Below are positions 45,362 to 55,206 of a stretch of DNA of 60,000 nt, one piece after another. Under the pieces are notes generated by a model. It had not been told where the DNA came from, did not search any database, and saw only the letters and a list, made by a program, of their open reading frames with translations. Numbering within the stretch: position 1 is the first letter of the stretch; every line of letters starts with the position of its first letter. This stretch comes from Symsagittifera roscoffensis. Lineage: Eukaryota; Xenacoelomorpha; Acoela; Convolutidae. Location of the stretch: positions 78,286,512-78,346,511 of the forward strand of contig NC_087064.1 in the NCBI RefSeq assembly GCF_963678635.1, given 5' to 3'. Made by a program: the position numbers and the translations under genes.

Positions 45362-45598
45362 ATGATTAAAAAACAAATCGGTGAAAAGATTTCATCTTCT
45401 TCCTCCTCCTCCTCATCCTCAGCTGCAAATGATAAACATTATAGAAAAAGATTCAGGTCAAAACGATCAGACTGTTCCGAAAAGAATGTGCCAAAAGTGG
45501 TGAGGAAAACGATGCGGATGATGAATACTCGATTAACAAAAAGTGTAGAGTTGCCTGAAAAAGGAAAAAAACGTTTGAACAATTTGATTAACCAGTAG
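45362..45598 (+). CDS. Small Ser-rich, basic ORF
   Basis: A 78-codon ORF starting 3 bases after the previous stop. A run of ten serines (TCN repeats, ~45389-45420) is followed by a Lys/Arg-rich domain (RKRFRSKRSD, VRKTMRMMNTRL), as in small DNA- or capsid-binding basic proteins. Function unknown. Confidence 0.45.
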   Translation: MIKKQIGEKISSSSSSSSSSAANDKHYRKRFRSKRSDCSEKNVPKVVRKTMRMMNTRLTKSVELPEKGKKRLNNLINQ

Positions 45599-45659
45599 AA
45601 TGGTTGAAGCAATATATGAGCAGTAACCTGAATTTTTAAAACAAAATTTGAAAGAATAT

Positions 45660-46128
45660 TAAGTTTTTTCTTCTAAACAACGAACTCGACTTCTCACAAC
45701 TCCCTCTAAACACAAGTTTTGCATATGCAACCCACTCAGCTCAGAACGAGTCTTGCACACAGTTGCTCGACAATGATCATCCCCACATCCATGTTCTCAT
45801 CGAATTAACAAAAGATTGTATCGACGTAGTGAACCAATTGACTTCAACCACTTTTGTTGTACCTTCTCTACTGTCATCTTTCAAACATCTAATTATGGGT
45901 TGCAGTAAAATTCATCTATCGAGACTTTTGATGGAAGAAATAAATATTGCTGTCTACTACAACAATTCTATTAACACTTCATCTGACACTGGCGGTGCTG
46001 CTCTACGAAGAAGATTGCCACACATTTGCTTCGCTTTACAAACTCGATCCATTCAAACTAAAACTGATTTAATCACTCTTGTAACAATTGAACGCTTCAT
46101 TAATATTTTGAATGGTGATAATTTCTAA
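45660..46128 (+). CDS. Unidentified Polinton ORF
   Basis: The frame is open from about 45645 to 46128 with no convincing ATG at the front; the first 40 codons (e.g. NNELDFSQLPLNT) look coding, and a pyrimidine tract before them (TTTTTTCTTCTAAAC) could be a splice acceptor. The body is moderately hydrophobic and predicted mostly helical. No motif recognised. It ends about 200 bases from the convergent protease gene. Confidence 0.42.
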
Positions 46129-46332
46129 AATTATTGATATTGTTTTGAGTGGATACGGTCGTCTAGAGATTCATTCGAATACTTTCTTTGTTAAGTTTTT
46201 AATGGAAAAATTTTAAATTCTGAAAACATTTCCTAGAGCCTGAGATAACACCAGAGGCAAATGTTCTAACAAAGAAAAAAGTAGTTCGGAAAAACATTAA
46301 ATAATAGATCATTATAGAAAATCGTCAGTATT
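46129..46332. other. Convergent intergenic region
   Basis: Short AT-rich gap between the plus-strand ORF and the minus-strand protease; nothing else seen. Confidence 0.4.
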
Positions 46333-46776
46333 TCAAATTTGTAACATCATATGTTTAGCAAAGCGCATCATGTCATGGTCGTTTACTTTGAAACTTACAG
46401 GAAGTTTGGATGAAATTATAACATGAGCAACATAAATACAATAAAGTCCACACAGGGCCGAGTTAGCTGATTGGATGGGCTTGTTCATCAGTATTTGGTT
46501 TCCTTCATGAATAGAGTATCTCATGTATTTGTAAACATGTCGATAATTGTGTATTCATTGTCCAAGAGGATCTGCAAAAAAAATTTGACCACCAGCTTGA
46601 GCGAATAGTAACCAGTGAGTTCCTGGCTGGTCTGAGTTGGATGCGTTCACTATCATAAAAGTATTGTCACTTTTCAGTATTGTTCTAAATGCTAAGTTAG
46701 CTGGAAAAATGCCTCTAAATCGATGTTTCAAATGTTTGCAATGGTTAATAAGCTCAGTATTCTGCAAATTGTCCAT
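46333..46776 (-). pseudogene. Polinton adenain/ULP1-type cysteine protease, one in-frame stop
   Basis: The protease would mature capsid proteins. The N-terminal half (46555-46776) has the catalytic His in GTHWLLFA and the Asp/Asn position in FFADPLGQ. The C-terminal half (46333-46550) has the IQSANSALCGLYCIY segment, which carries the Gln and the catalytic Cys. The two halves are in the same frame and separated by a single TGA directly after DPLGQ; no bases appear to be missing. At ~147 residues it is somewhat short but contains the whole catalytic set. It lies just downstream of the major capsid gene. Confidence 0.82.
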
Positions 46777-46853
46777 TTATTTCAGATTCAGTTCAGTAGA
46801 GTGTGTTCAGCTATTTTTCTATCGGAACGCACGTAAACTGTTGATGCACGCTC

Positions 46854-48105
46854 TCACATGAAAAGTAGCTCCACATTTTCCCCTAGCGGTGCATTAAATT
46901 TTAGCTCCTTTGAAATGGTGCAGTTGATCAATTCAGGATGAATAAAGTCATGTGAAGCCTCCTGAGTAGATGTGAGATCAAATGCCATAATATAATGATC
47001 AGGATAGTTAGCCAAACTGATTCCATGACTATTGTTAAAAACAAAGTCTAGAGCTTCCAATGTGTTATAGTTTTGTTATCAGTTGTTGACACAGGAGTAC
47101 CTGCAATGGGTAGACCGTTTCGGTAAACAGTGATTTCATTCAGCTAAAATTTTTGATAATGAAACGGGTTTGTTCGGTTAGTTCCCAGGTATGCTGTATT
47201 CGAGCTCATTGCCAAAATCATTCGACGAACTGGCTCTTTGGCAAAAAGGTCTTCTTGTCGCCAGCTCACGCCAGTTGTGGCCAAAAAAGTTTTTGGTAAA
47301 ACTTCAATACAATTGTATATGGCGGGTGTTTTCGACAGAGTTTTTTCTATCGACGATAGCATAAAATCGGTTACTGTCATTTTGAGCACATATAGGTTAG
47401 CCTCAGTGATTTTAACTCGACAATGTTTATCTCTAGGCTCGGACATGCTAACAAAGTCATTAGCTCATCGTCTCAGAGAAAGTCTTGTTGTAACACCGCT
47501 GATAAGATGTTTGTCACATGATACAAAATCACAAGCACTTATACCAAATAGACGGAATTCGCTTGACGCAGCTATGATTCGCTTACGATCCGCAACGTCT
47601 TCAGCTCGCCCATTAGCACCATCAATACCTGATGGATTATTTTCATAAAAATAACCTTGACAAGCCAGCCATGTTTTCTTTGCATCATTACTATGTGACA
47701 AATGAGTCTCAATGAAACTCTTATGAGCAAAATTGTCATTAGTCGTTGAAATTTTTTCTTCATTCTGAGACATTGTGCATTCTGAAAATAAAGATGACAG
47801 TGGATTATTAACCAAACATGGGGTCTCTCGTTGTGCTGCCGCAGTAACAGGAGTTCGCAGTACATTACCATTATTTTGAACAATACGCGCTACAATCTCC
47901 AAGCGAATTCGTTGAAGATCGATAAAGTTCTTTCTATCTCCTAAACTTCAAATTCGAGCAATTTTTGAACCAATTTTTTGAATGAATGCATTTTCAAATG
48001 TAACGAGTAGAGGAGGTTTTTCAAACAAATCTAATGAGCTATGAGTTGCTTCAGTTGGTAATAAACTAGAAATCTTTCCGTACTTTGGTGAAAAAGTTGG
48101 AGCGA
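46854..48105 (-). pseudogene. Polinton major capsid protein (double jelly-roll), broken
   Basis: Open stretches on the minus strand line up as one capsid protein: LFEKPPLLVTFENAF near 48020; LVNNPLSSLF, SFIETHLSHSNDAKK and the YFYENN segment (47465-47902); RVKITEANLYVLKM, IEVLPKTFLATTG and NPFHYQKF (47144-47446); and HYIMAFDLTSTQEAS with LKFNAPLGENVELL at the C-terminus (46854-47060). Breaks are a TGA near 47952, a TGA near 47463, a TAG near 47142 and a frameshift near 47070. Between breaks the frame is preserved. The same family is seen, more decayed, at 10.5-11.7 kb. Confidence 0.82.
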
Positions 48106-48189
48106 CTTCTCAGTGGAGTTCGTTTCTTTGGATAGGAACTTTTGTTTTTCTTTTTCTTGTTGTTGTTGTTGCTGTCCTCCGATTTCTGC

Positions 48190-48438
48190 TCATACGGGAC
48201 TCGCTGCCTCCAGCTTCAACGTTTTTTTTGATTGTTTTTTTACTGTGTTTTTCAGGGCCTGTTTGGGCGTTTTCTTCCTGGTTGCTATATCTATTAATTC
48301 GGGTGCTGCTTGAACAAGTAATTCTTTTCCAATACCTCTTAATGCTGGTACTAACGGAAGTGCTACTCGTCCAATACCCATAGCCAGAGCACCGAAGCCA
48401 CAACCCCGCTGTCTGCAATGTCCTGAGAAGTGAGGCAT
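48190..48438 (-). CDS. Polinton pVI-like small capsid protein
   Basis: ATG at 48438 gives an 82-residue protein: an RQRGCGFGALAMGIG glycine-rich start, a hydrophobic helix (VALPLVPALRGIGKELLVQ), AAPELIDIATRK and a Lys-rich end. In such proteins the C-terminus is strongly basic. A more fitting tail (RRTATTTTRKRKTKVP) lies in a neighbouring frame down to 48110, so a frameshift near 48220 has probably replaced the original end. It follows the penton gene and precedes the major capsid gene, as in the fossil at 10.2 kb. Confidence 0.7.
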   Translation of the reverse strand: MPHFSGHCRQRGCGFGALAMGIGRVALPLVPALRGIGKELLVQAAPELIDIATRKKTPKQALKNTVKKQSKKTLKLEAASPV

Positions 48439-48482
48439 GGTCGCTTGATTATGATAGTATGCCTCCTTAATCTTAATCAGAA

Positions 48483-49198
48483 GTATTTGAAATTTCAAAG
48501 TCAAAACAACTTTTCCTCCTCCTCGCGCAAATGGTACAAATCTACCGGTTTTTGTTCTTAGATTTACCGCAATGCTCTGGATGTTATTGACGAGGAGTTT
48601 TTAATAATCTAAATTGCTGAACACTTTGCGATGATTTGGTTCAATGCTGCAAACGTATTCGTTTTTCACTCGTCCATTAGTATCAATGACTCTTAGCAAC
48701 GGTGCTTTGGTGTCACCCATCTGATAATGAATTATATTCAAGTAGATAAACGTCAGCAGAGATATCAACAGGGTAGTCGGAAATGAGGTTTTGCGATGTG
48801 AGAGTGCTATGGAAATGACTGGATTCTTTATAGCCGATATGGTAGCCCGTTCCATCTCTAACACCTTTGAAACCTAAAATACTAGGAACTTGTGGGCTCT
48901 CAAAGGTAATTATTTCCCAATAATGCATCCAAACTGAAAGATGTCAGATCAACCTGAAATTATCAAGATTAACCTTCCGATTGATTTCGTTGAATAATTT
49001 TTCGATTTCGTCAATTTCACCCTTCGTTATTTCAGTTTTTTCTCCATCATATGTTCTAGATATTTTATCTTTTGCCACTTTAAGACTTTCTTTAACTTTG
49101 TCTGTTTTGTAGTACACTATTTTATTATCTGTTACATTGTTAAAATGATGGGGAAACGTTATTTCTGACATTGCAACTCTCCGTTCGCCTTGCAGATC
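48483..49198 (-). pseudogene. Polinton minor capsid (penton) protein, frameshifted
   Basis: The N-terminal part (48944-49198) has LQGERRVAMSEITFPHHFNN, matching the family's L-x-G-x-WEVAL-x-EIxFPHTWxN pattern. The middle (48713-48928) has ILGFKG and YPVDISADVYLLEY. The last part (48490-48740) has MGDTKAPLLRVID and, before the end, SIAVNLRTKTGRFVPF with VVLTLKF. A frameshift near 48735 and breaks near 48935 and 48600 separate them. Order and spacing are those of a penton gene of about 240 residues. Confidence 0.78.
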
Positions 49199-49354
49199 AA
49201 TATATTAACTCATCAGATTTTTAAAAATTGCTAGTGAGTTGTCAATGAAGATATTCATTAAGGCTGATGACACCATTGTGTTACTAAAGGAATCTTTGTC
49301 TTCTCCAAGGTTGCTAGACATTGTTTACATTGTTTAGCTTGACCCTTCCTTTTT

Positions 49355-49669
49355 CTATACTGTGATTAGTTCGGGCTCACAAAATTTACCCTCTATTGGT
49401 TCTCTATCAGCGTCGATAAGATTAAAAGTCGGCGGGTTCCTTGTTTGTATGTCAAATATTTCAAAAACTTCGTCAGTGAAGGATTGTTTATAACCTTTTC
49501 GAAAAGGGATGTCATCTTTTGCTATTCTCACAAAATCGCCAACGTAGAGCTTTGGTCGGCGTACTAGTTCCAATGATTGTTCCGCTCTTAATGAAATTAG
49601 ACGTAGAACATCCTTTTTTTTCACTTTATTGGGGGCTAATTTGATGACGCGGTTTGTACCAGAAAGCAA
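49355..49669 (-). pseudogene. Polinton integrase, C-terminal fragment
   Basis: Polinton integrases catalyse insertion. This 104-codon stretch starts with NRVIKLAPNKV (end of the core domain), then PKLYVGDFVRIAK, FRKGYKQSFTDEVFEI and NLIDADREPIEGKFCEPEL, the typical post-core SH3-like region. No DDE catalytic core or zinc-binding domain lies upstream: the homology stops at the beginning of the right direct repeat (49657). The integrase was therefore cut at the repeat boundary. Confidence 0.78.
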
Positions 49670-50149
49670 ACTTTGGTATTGATGTTTTTATAAGTACTCA
49701 TAAGTTAAATTATTTATACACAATCGTTGAAATCATTGAAGCCGAATGTTTATTGTGAGAAGCGCAATCAAAGTTAAGAGCAAAATAAATAAAAGTACTC
49801 CAGCATACAAAAAGAGAAAACAAAAATGACTTTGATCCCACATTGACTTCTCAAAACAACGAAGTTCTCTTAAAAAAAGTTTTTTTTCTTTTAAGTAAAT
49901 TGTTCATGAAGAACATGATAATGAGTTTCGCTAACAACGGTCAAGCTATGATACTTATTTTTCCCACCTATGAATTAGTATCTGAAGCCATGCTGTAACT
50001 AATTTCATTTAAGTTGACTTTTTTTTCAAAACTCAATGCAATTGCATAATTTTTGAATGACTTTGTTCTAATTATAATATTTTTCTTATAAATAAAAACC
50101 CAAGGCCAGCAAAGCTTAGTTTCAACAGTCGCTCGATGACTTGGTCAAC
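49657..50149. repeat. ~500-bp direct repeat, right copy
   Basis: Same-orientation partner of 36192-36712. It starts exactly where the integrase coding sequence is lost and ends near CGATGACTTGGTCAAC. It carries the conserved TATA box at 50086-50094. The inter-copy differences include a ~9-bp deletion after GCAAAGCTT. Confidence 0.85.
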
Positions 50150-50393
50150 TATCTTGAACCAATCAAGACTAAACAATCAATTTTAATCAATGCCGAGTTT
50201 TCAAGGCTAGTGCAACAGTGGTCTTATTGCATGGTTTTATTAAACTTTTGATCGAATTTTACAAAAAAAAGCTTTTCTATACCATGATCTAATAATTAGG
50301 TTAGTTATAAAACTTCATAAATTTTAAAAGGAAAAAGTACAACTGAGAGTTTAAATTAGAATCCTTTTGCAGTAAAGTTGAAATGATTTTATA
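50150..50393. other. Short non-coding stretch
   Basis: AT-rich, with no gene or repeat partner recognised. Confidence 0.4.
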
Positions 50394-50620
50394 TGACCCG
50401 AGTCGAGATTTTTCGCCTAATTTGAAGCAAGATTTGAGCGGTTTGAACGGTTTTTTTAGACAATTACGCTCAAAATCGTGCTTCAAAATGAGCGGTTTGA
50501 GCGGTTTTTGAACGGTTTATCTAAAAAAACCGCTCAAAAAGGGCGCAAGATTTGAACGGTTTTGAGCGGTTTATTTAAAAAAACCGCTCAAAAACCGCGC
50601 AAGATTTAATAATAAAAAGT

Positions 50621-50693
50621 CGACCACTGAGGGATTCGAACCCGCAATCTTCTGATTCGAAGTCAGACGCCTTATCCGTTAATCTATACTGAC
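50621..50693 (-). tRNA. tRNA-Arg(TCG)-like gene or pseudogene
   Basis: The 73-nt minus-strand sequence has a perfect B box/T loop (GGTTCGAATCC), a 5-bp anticodon stem TCTGA/TCAGA with loop CTTCGAA, anticodon TCG (Arg, CGA codons), and a D-arm-like TAGATTAACGGATAAGG. The acceptor stem is poor: the 5' GTCAGTA pairs at only about four of seven positions with the 3' AGTGGTC, and one T-stem pair is lost. It is therefore probably a pseudogene or a tRNA-derived part of the foldback element that contains it. Confidence 0.6.
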
Positions 50694-50904
50694 TTGCTGG
50701 AAGCTTAATATTCGCTGTATTTGTTCTACTGAATATGTTCAATGTTTTAGACATACACAACAAATATACTGTCAGGATTTTTATTGTCAGTCTACAAAAT
50801 AACAAAAATAATCGATTATAAGATTGCACACCAACCATTACTAGAGTTGATGTCCCCCCTCTCCTCTTACTAGAGTTGTTGTCCTTTACTAGAGTTAGAT
50901 GTAC

Positions 50905-51115
50905 GTTGAGGGGGGGGGGTACGTTGAGGAGGGGTACGTTGGGGGGGGGGGGGGGGGTGGGGGTACGTTGGTGGGGGGTTTGTTGGATGTTGGATACGTT
51001 GAGGGGGTACGTTGGGGGGGGGGGGGTTTGGGGAGTACGTTGGCGGGGGGGAGTACGTTGGCGGGGGAGTACGTTGGCGGGGGGGGGGGGGGGGTAAGTT
51101 GGGGCGGGGGGAGTC
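50905..51115. repeat. Poly-G minisatellite, GTACGTTGG(G)n
   Basis: About ten units of TACGTTG followed by G runs of 4 to 17 bases. Strong G-quadruplex potential on the plus strand. Overlapping Gly-rich (plus) and Pro-rich (minus) ORFs are artefacts of the repeat. Confidence 0.9.
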
Positions 51116-51364
51116 TGGGACCTCGAGCCGGAAAGACCGCTCAAAAACCGCTCAAAAACCGCCCAAATCTTTCTTGAAAAACCGTTCAAAAATCACCGCA
51201 AGAAATGAGCGGTTTTTGAGCGGTTTTTTAAGCAAGATTTGAGCGGTTTGAGGGGTTTTTCCAAAAAAACCGCTCAAACCGCTCAAACCGCTCAAATCTT
51301 GCCGGAAAACCGCTCAAACCGCTCAAATCTTTAGCGGTTTTTGAGCGGGATCTCGACCCGGGGA

Positions 51365-52870
51365 ACGATCAACCAAACCTCACCCTCTGGGCTCGATAAA
51401 TATCTGTCCAAAATCACAAAAAATTTTTTTTTCAGAAATGACTGAATTATTTATCCAATCAGCACACACCAGATGTGCAATATTTTTCTATCCATTACAC
51501 TAACAAATATCAGTATGTGGCAAGATTTAAAAAAAAATAGTTAACAAAAATTGCACAACAACAACAAAAAATGAATGTTCCAATGATTTAGACAAGCAAA
51601 AAGTTGTTTTGACTTAAAAAACTCCTACGTGGTGCAATGATGCAATGCAGAGCTGAGAAGACACGTCAGTAAGACACGTTGTCACTTCGTAGTTTTCAGT
51701 CTAGATGGATAAGTGTCTTATTAACGTGTTTTTTGACTTCTACAAAGCATCACATAAGTTTTTGATACGTCAAAACAAACTTTTGCTATTTCTTTTTAAA
51801 AGAAATTTCGATTTTCGACATTGTGCATTTTCTGCTTAGCACAAAATTAGTATTTTGTGAAAAAAGAAAGGTTTTAGTTTCAGTGTTCATCATTGGACAT
51901 CATAGGTTGACGGTTGATAGAAAAGCTTATTATCATAACCTTCAGGAAAAGGTTATTTTACTGGTAAAAAATGTTTGCAGAACGAAAATTTCAATGAGTG
52001 TGATATCAACTTTTGATCACTGTCATTTTTTGGCAACTTTTTTGCGCTTCACAAAAACAACAGTTGTTTTCTATGGTTTTCACAAGAAATTACTTAAATT
52101 GGAAAGTCCTTAAAATAAATCTTAATGTCAAAATTAGTTTTCGGCTAAAAACATAAAACAACTGAAAAATCAGCTGTAAGGTTTTTGATCTTACTTTTTT
52201 TATTAAGTGCAATAAATTCAGTTGAAAACAATAAATTCGATTTTTCAAACGAGCCTTCAAACTGATTCTGCCACCGGCATCCAAAACTATTTTTAAAATC
52301 AACTAATATTCGAAAATTGTGATTGTTGATAAAGGTTGCTTTTATTGACACAACAAAGTGAAAAAGCTGGACAACTTGTTTTCATGAATATAAAAAATTG
52401 AAGTATTTCTGAAAAATTTCTAAACAGTAAATAAACTAGTGTCAGTAATGATGAATTAACACAAAAAAATATAAAAGTGTTCAAAGTGATATAAAATCTT
52501 ATCAGGGCGAAATTGATGTCATGCAAAACTTTTTTCAAAAATCCAATATAAGTGGTTGCAATGAAAACTGTTTTGAAAAAATTAGGATAATTTTGATATA
52601 AAAAAATTACAATACAAATTTAGTATATCTAAAAACACGAACCTATCAATTTGAGTTAGGTTCGAGGTGTAACTCATAGGTGATTTCGGATAGGGTACAC
52701 CGTCTGCTCGTCACGCTATCTTATTTTCGGCCGGATAGATTCGTGCAACTTCTTAGTCTAATACCGATCCTAATCTTACTCAGGGTGTTTAATTAGTATC
52801 TGCAAGGCTCAATAGATCTAGAGTATACTGGCTTATTGCGATTGCTAAAGTTCTCTGGGAGAGGTAACTA
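51365..52870. other. Non-coding stretch, nothing recognised
   Basis: A/T-rich with chance ORFs on both strands. 52640-52790 is more GC-rich (TTCGGCCGGATAG) without a recognisable feature. Confidence 0.4.
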
Positions 52871-52936
52871 ATTTGTAAGTTAAATTCAAATCTCTCTGGT
52901 GCTGAAATTACAAGTAATTTCAGCACTTACAAATAA
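52869..52936. repeat. Nested palindrome
   Basis: The core has perfect 13-bp arms GTGCTGAAATTAC / GTAATTTCAGCAC around AA (52899-52926). A further ATTTGTAAGT / ACTTACAAAT pair (52871-52880 and 52925-52934) gives a larger alternative fold. Confidence 0.7.
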
Positions 52937-53097
52937 GTGGATTGTTAGTTAGATGCATCGTGATCGGTTAATATTAAATATTTTATTGTGATAAAATATC
53001 AAATGTATAACCAAAGAATAAATATAGTTTAAATCTGGTTTCACCCATCCGGGGTTTAAAGAGTTTTAAATCTTAAATCTTCAATCTGTAATGAAGG

Positions 53098-53373
53098 ATG
53101 GATTTTGGTCGTTGTTGTTTGACGAGCATCACTTCCTGTTTTGTTCTTGGAGAACAAAGTTCCAGGAAGCTGGATTCATCGATAGGAAGTTGTTATTTAT
53201 CGTTTGACAAAGACTTTGACTATCAAAGAAACCGATCTGATTTCAAGATGGTTTGTTATGATCGTCTATTTGTGATTGGTTGTGTAGAACAGTGTTTCGA
53301 TCTGGTTTGGGAATGGCGTGAAGATCGTGTTTGGATGGGATGCCTTGCAACTCGGATCTGTACGTATACTTGA
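53098..53373 (+). CDS. Uncertain small ORF
   Basis: A 91-codon ORF with ATG at 53098, Cys- and Asp-rich, in DNA slightly richer in G+C than its flanks. It has no signal peptide and no known motif. It lies just left of the A/C-rich minus-strand element and may be part of that element's terminal region (for example an LTR) and not a gene. Confidence 0.25.
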   Translation: MDFGRCCLTSITSCFVLGEQSSRKLDSSIGSCYLSFDKDFDYQRNRSDFKMVCYDRLFVIGCVEQCFDLVWEWREDRVWMGCLATRICTYT

Positions 53374-54302
53374 ACATCGAGGTGGTTATTGGTCTGATTC
53401 AATGAAGTCCTTTTCTGCGAAGTCAAGTCATACTGTAAATCCTTTGTGAGTCGTGATTGTGAGCGGCATGTCAGTTGTACTTAGCCATTCTGTAGGTTGA
53501 GTGTGATGGGGTCGTCTAATCTTTGGATGCTCGTTCTTGTGGTTGTTCGTGATCTATGTACTGCATATTATAATTAACATTTTTTAAAACTTTGTTAGTT
53601 TTTACTTTTTAGGTGATTTTTTGGTGTTTTATTGTTTCTTTTTTAGACTTGGTAATAATCTTCAAAAGAATAAATTATTCAGTTTTAAGCTGGTTTAATC
53701 CGGTTTGGGTACCGTGGGTTTTCTATTCTTAGTCATGGTGTTAGTTTATGGTTTATGATGTTTAGTAAGCTTGCGTTGGTTAGTTTGGTTATTATATAAT
53801 TCCATTCCAACCGGGTTAAAGGAAAAAAGAAAACTTGTTATTGCTTGTTTGAGTTGTTGTTAGTGCAAACCTAATTTTGAACTCATTATTTTAAACAATT
53901 CTTCGTGGGCGAGCTGTGCGATTGTGGATAGAATTTCTGTGCGTTTGAACAGAATTTATAGAAAAGGTTAGTACTGCATTTCATTTGTATGAATTTACTG
54001 CTTCAAGACTAAATTTTACTGCTTTTGGGATTGAAAAATATAAATTGATTTCCATCGTATTTAATTTTACTACATTTGGGGAAATAATTAAGAAATGAAT
54101 TTACTACTTTGAATTGATTTTAATGCATCATTTAGTGCTAATGATTATAGAGAGTTTAAAATTGAAAACAGAAATTACATTTTTATTTGTCTTTTCTTGT
54201 TTTGAAGGTGATCGTGACAAAGGAAAATGCAAATTACTGAATAAAATGGCTAGTTTAGTTTTGAATTAGTTAGTTTGATAATTATTACATTCATAGTTAC
54301 CT
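53374..54302. other. Putative 3' non-coding region of the minus-strand element
   Basis: No ORF of note. It lies downstream of the last minus-strand coding stretch and might hold its 3' UTR or LTR, but no direct repeat partner is visible inside the window. Confidence 0.3.
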
Positions 54303-54899
54303 TTAGTCGTCGGGCAAAAAGCCGTGTGGGAAAATGTCCTGAATGGCGGCAGAGGTAGTTAGGAGTTTTGCTAGTATGCGTATGCTGTTTTTAGTTTGCA
54401 ACAGTGGCCAAAGCAATTTTAATGCTTCGATGGTGTTTAGTTCTTCGATGCCTACTGCGAATTCATGAGGTGTGTTCTGGATTAGATTATATATTTTATG
54501 GTTATATTTATTATTATGAATGAATTCTAAAATAGGTTGAATATATTCATGCGGAATGATCAGGGGTCGGGATTCTTCGTCGTTGAAGGTCTTCGCGAGG
54601 AGACAAAATATATACTTTTGAGTGATGGGATCATAATTTCGGAGGATGCCTTGAAATTTAGTATTTTTTAATGCAATACGTGAAGTTTAGGAAAATGGTG
54701 AGTTGTATTTGGAATTAATGAATTGAAATCTGTGGTGGGGTTGACGTGATGGATTAAAATGATTTTGTATAAAGCGATAGTAAGTATAAGTATGCGGTTG
54801 CTTAGTTCTCAACATGATGTAGTGTGAGCAGTGCAAATCGTGTTCTTTTGGTGTCAGGCTGTGAAAGGTTAGTGAAAATATTTGAAATTTTTCATGCAA
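54303..54899 (-). pseudogene. Unidentified ORF with one in-frame stop
   Basis: One minus-strand frame is open from 54899 to a TAA at 54303-54305 except for a TAA at 54687. The last ~128 codons are codon-rich, hydrophobic and helical (QPILEFIHNN, LLWPLLQTKN, then AAIQDIFPHGFLPDD at the end) and look like a genuine protein end. A 74-codon stretch in another frame (54869-55090) probably continues it upstream through a frameshift. No family recognised. Confidence 0.42.
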
Positions 54900-55090
54900 T
54901 GATTCATATGCTTGGATGTCTGATAGTGCTTCTGAAATAATGTGATCATGCTTTTTATCAAGTATGTTAAATGTGAATATGTATGATGAATTAATAAAAA
55001 AAATTTCTGTGATTTGTGAGTTAGCGAATTTATTGTCGTCAAGAAATTGGTCTTGATTAGATTTGATGATGTTATGACCGTAATATTCAA
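54869..55090 (-). pseudogene. Upstream part of the same unidentified ORF
   Basis: A 73-residue open stretch overlapping the previous one in a different frame and on the same strand. It may be the middle portion of a protein that begins at 55722 and ends at 54303, broken by frameshifts. Confidence 0.3.
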
Positions 55091-55206
55091 TTGAGTAGTC
55101 GTTAGCGCGGGGCGCAGTGATTGTTTTAGTATTTTTTATTTCCTACGTATGTAAATTGTCGGGGGGTGAGTGCTGTGGTTAATCTGAATAATTTGTCCTT
55201 GTTTTT

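Larger units (their letters stand above)
50394..51364. mobile_element. ~970-bp foldback element of GAGCGGTTT words
   Basis: Both ends carry an inverted CCCGRGTCGAGATYY terminus (left ACCCGAGTCGAGATTTT, right GGGATCTCGACCCGGGG). Inside each end are arrays of GAGCGGTTTTT / AAAAACCGCTC words in both orientations (50430-50610 and 51130-51355), so the ends can fold on each other. A tRNA-like sequence and a poly-G minisatellite lie between them. No transposase is encoded, so it would be a non-autonomous DNA element or foldback. Confidence 0.6.

Noticed and set aside
36192-50149. Direct repeats as Polinton terminal inverted repeats
   Set aside because: Both copies run in the same orientation, and the right one truncates the integrase gene.
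50575-51242. Gly-rich and Pro-rich ORFs up to 204 codons
   Set aside because: They arise from the poly-G minisatellite and the GAGCGGTTT array, with no stable amino-acid composition outside the repeats.
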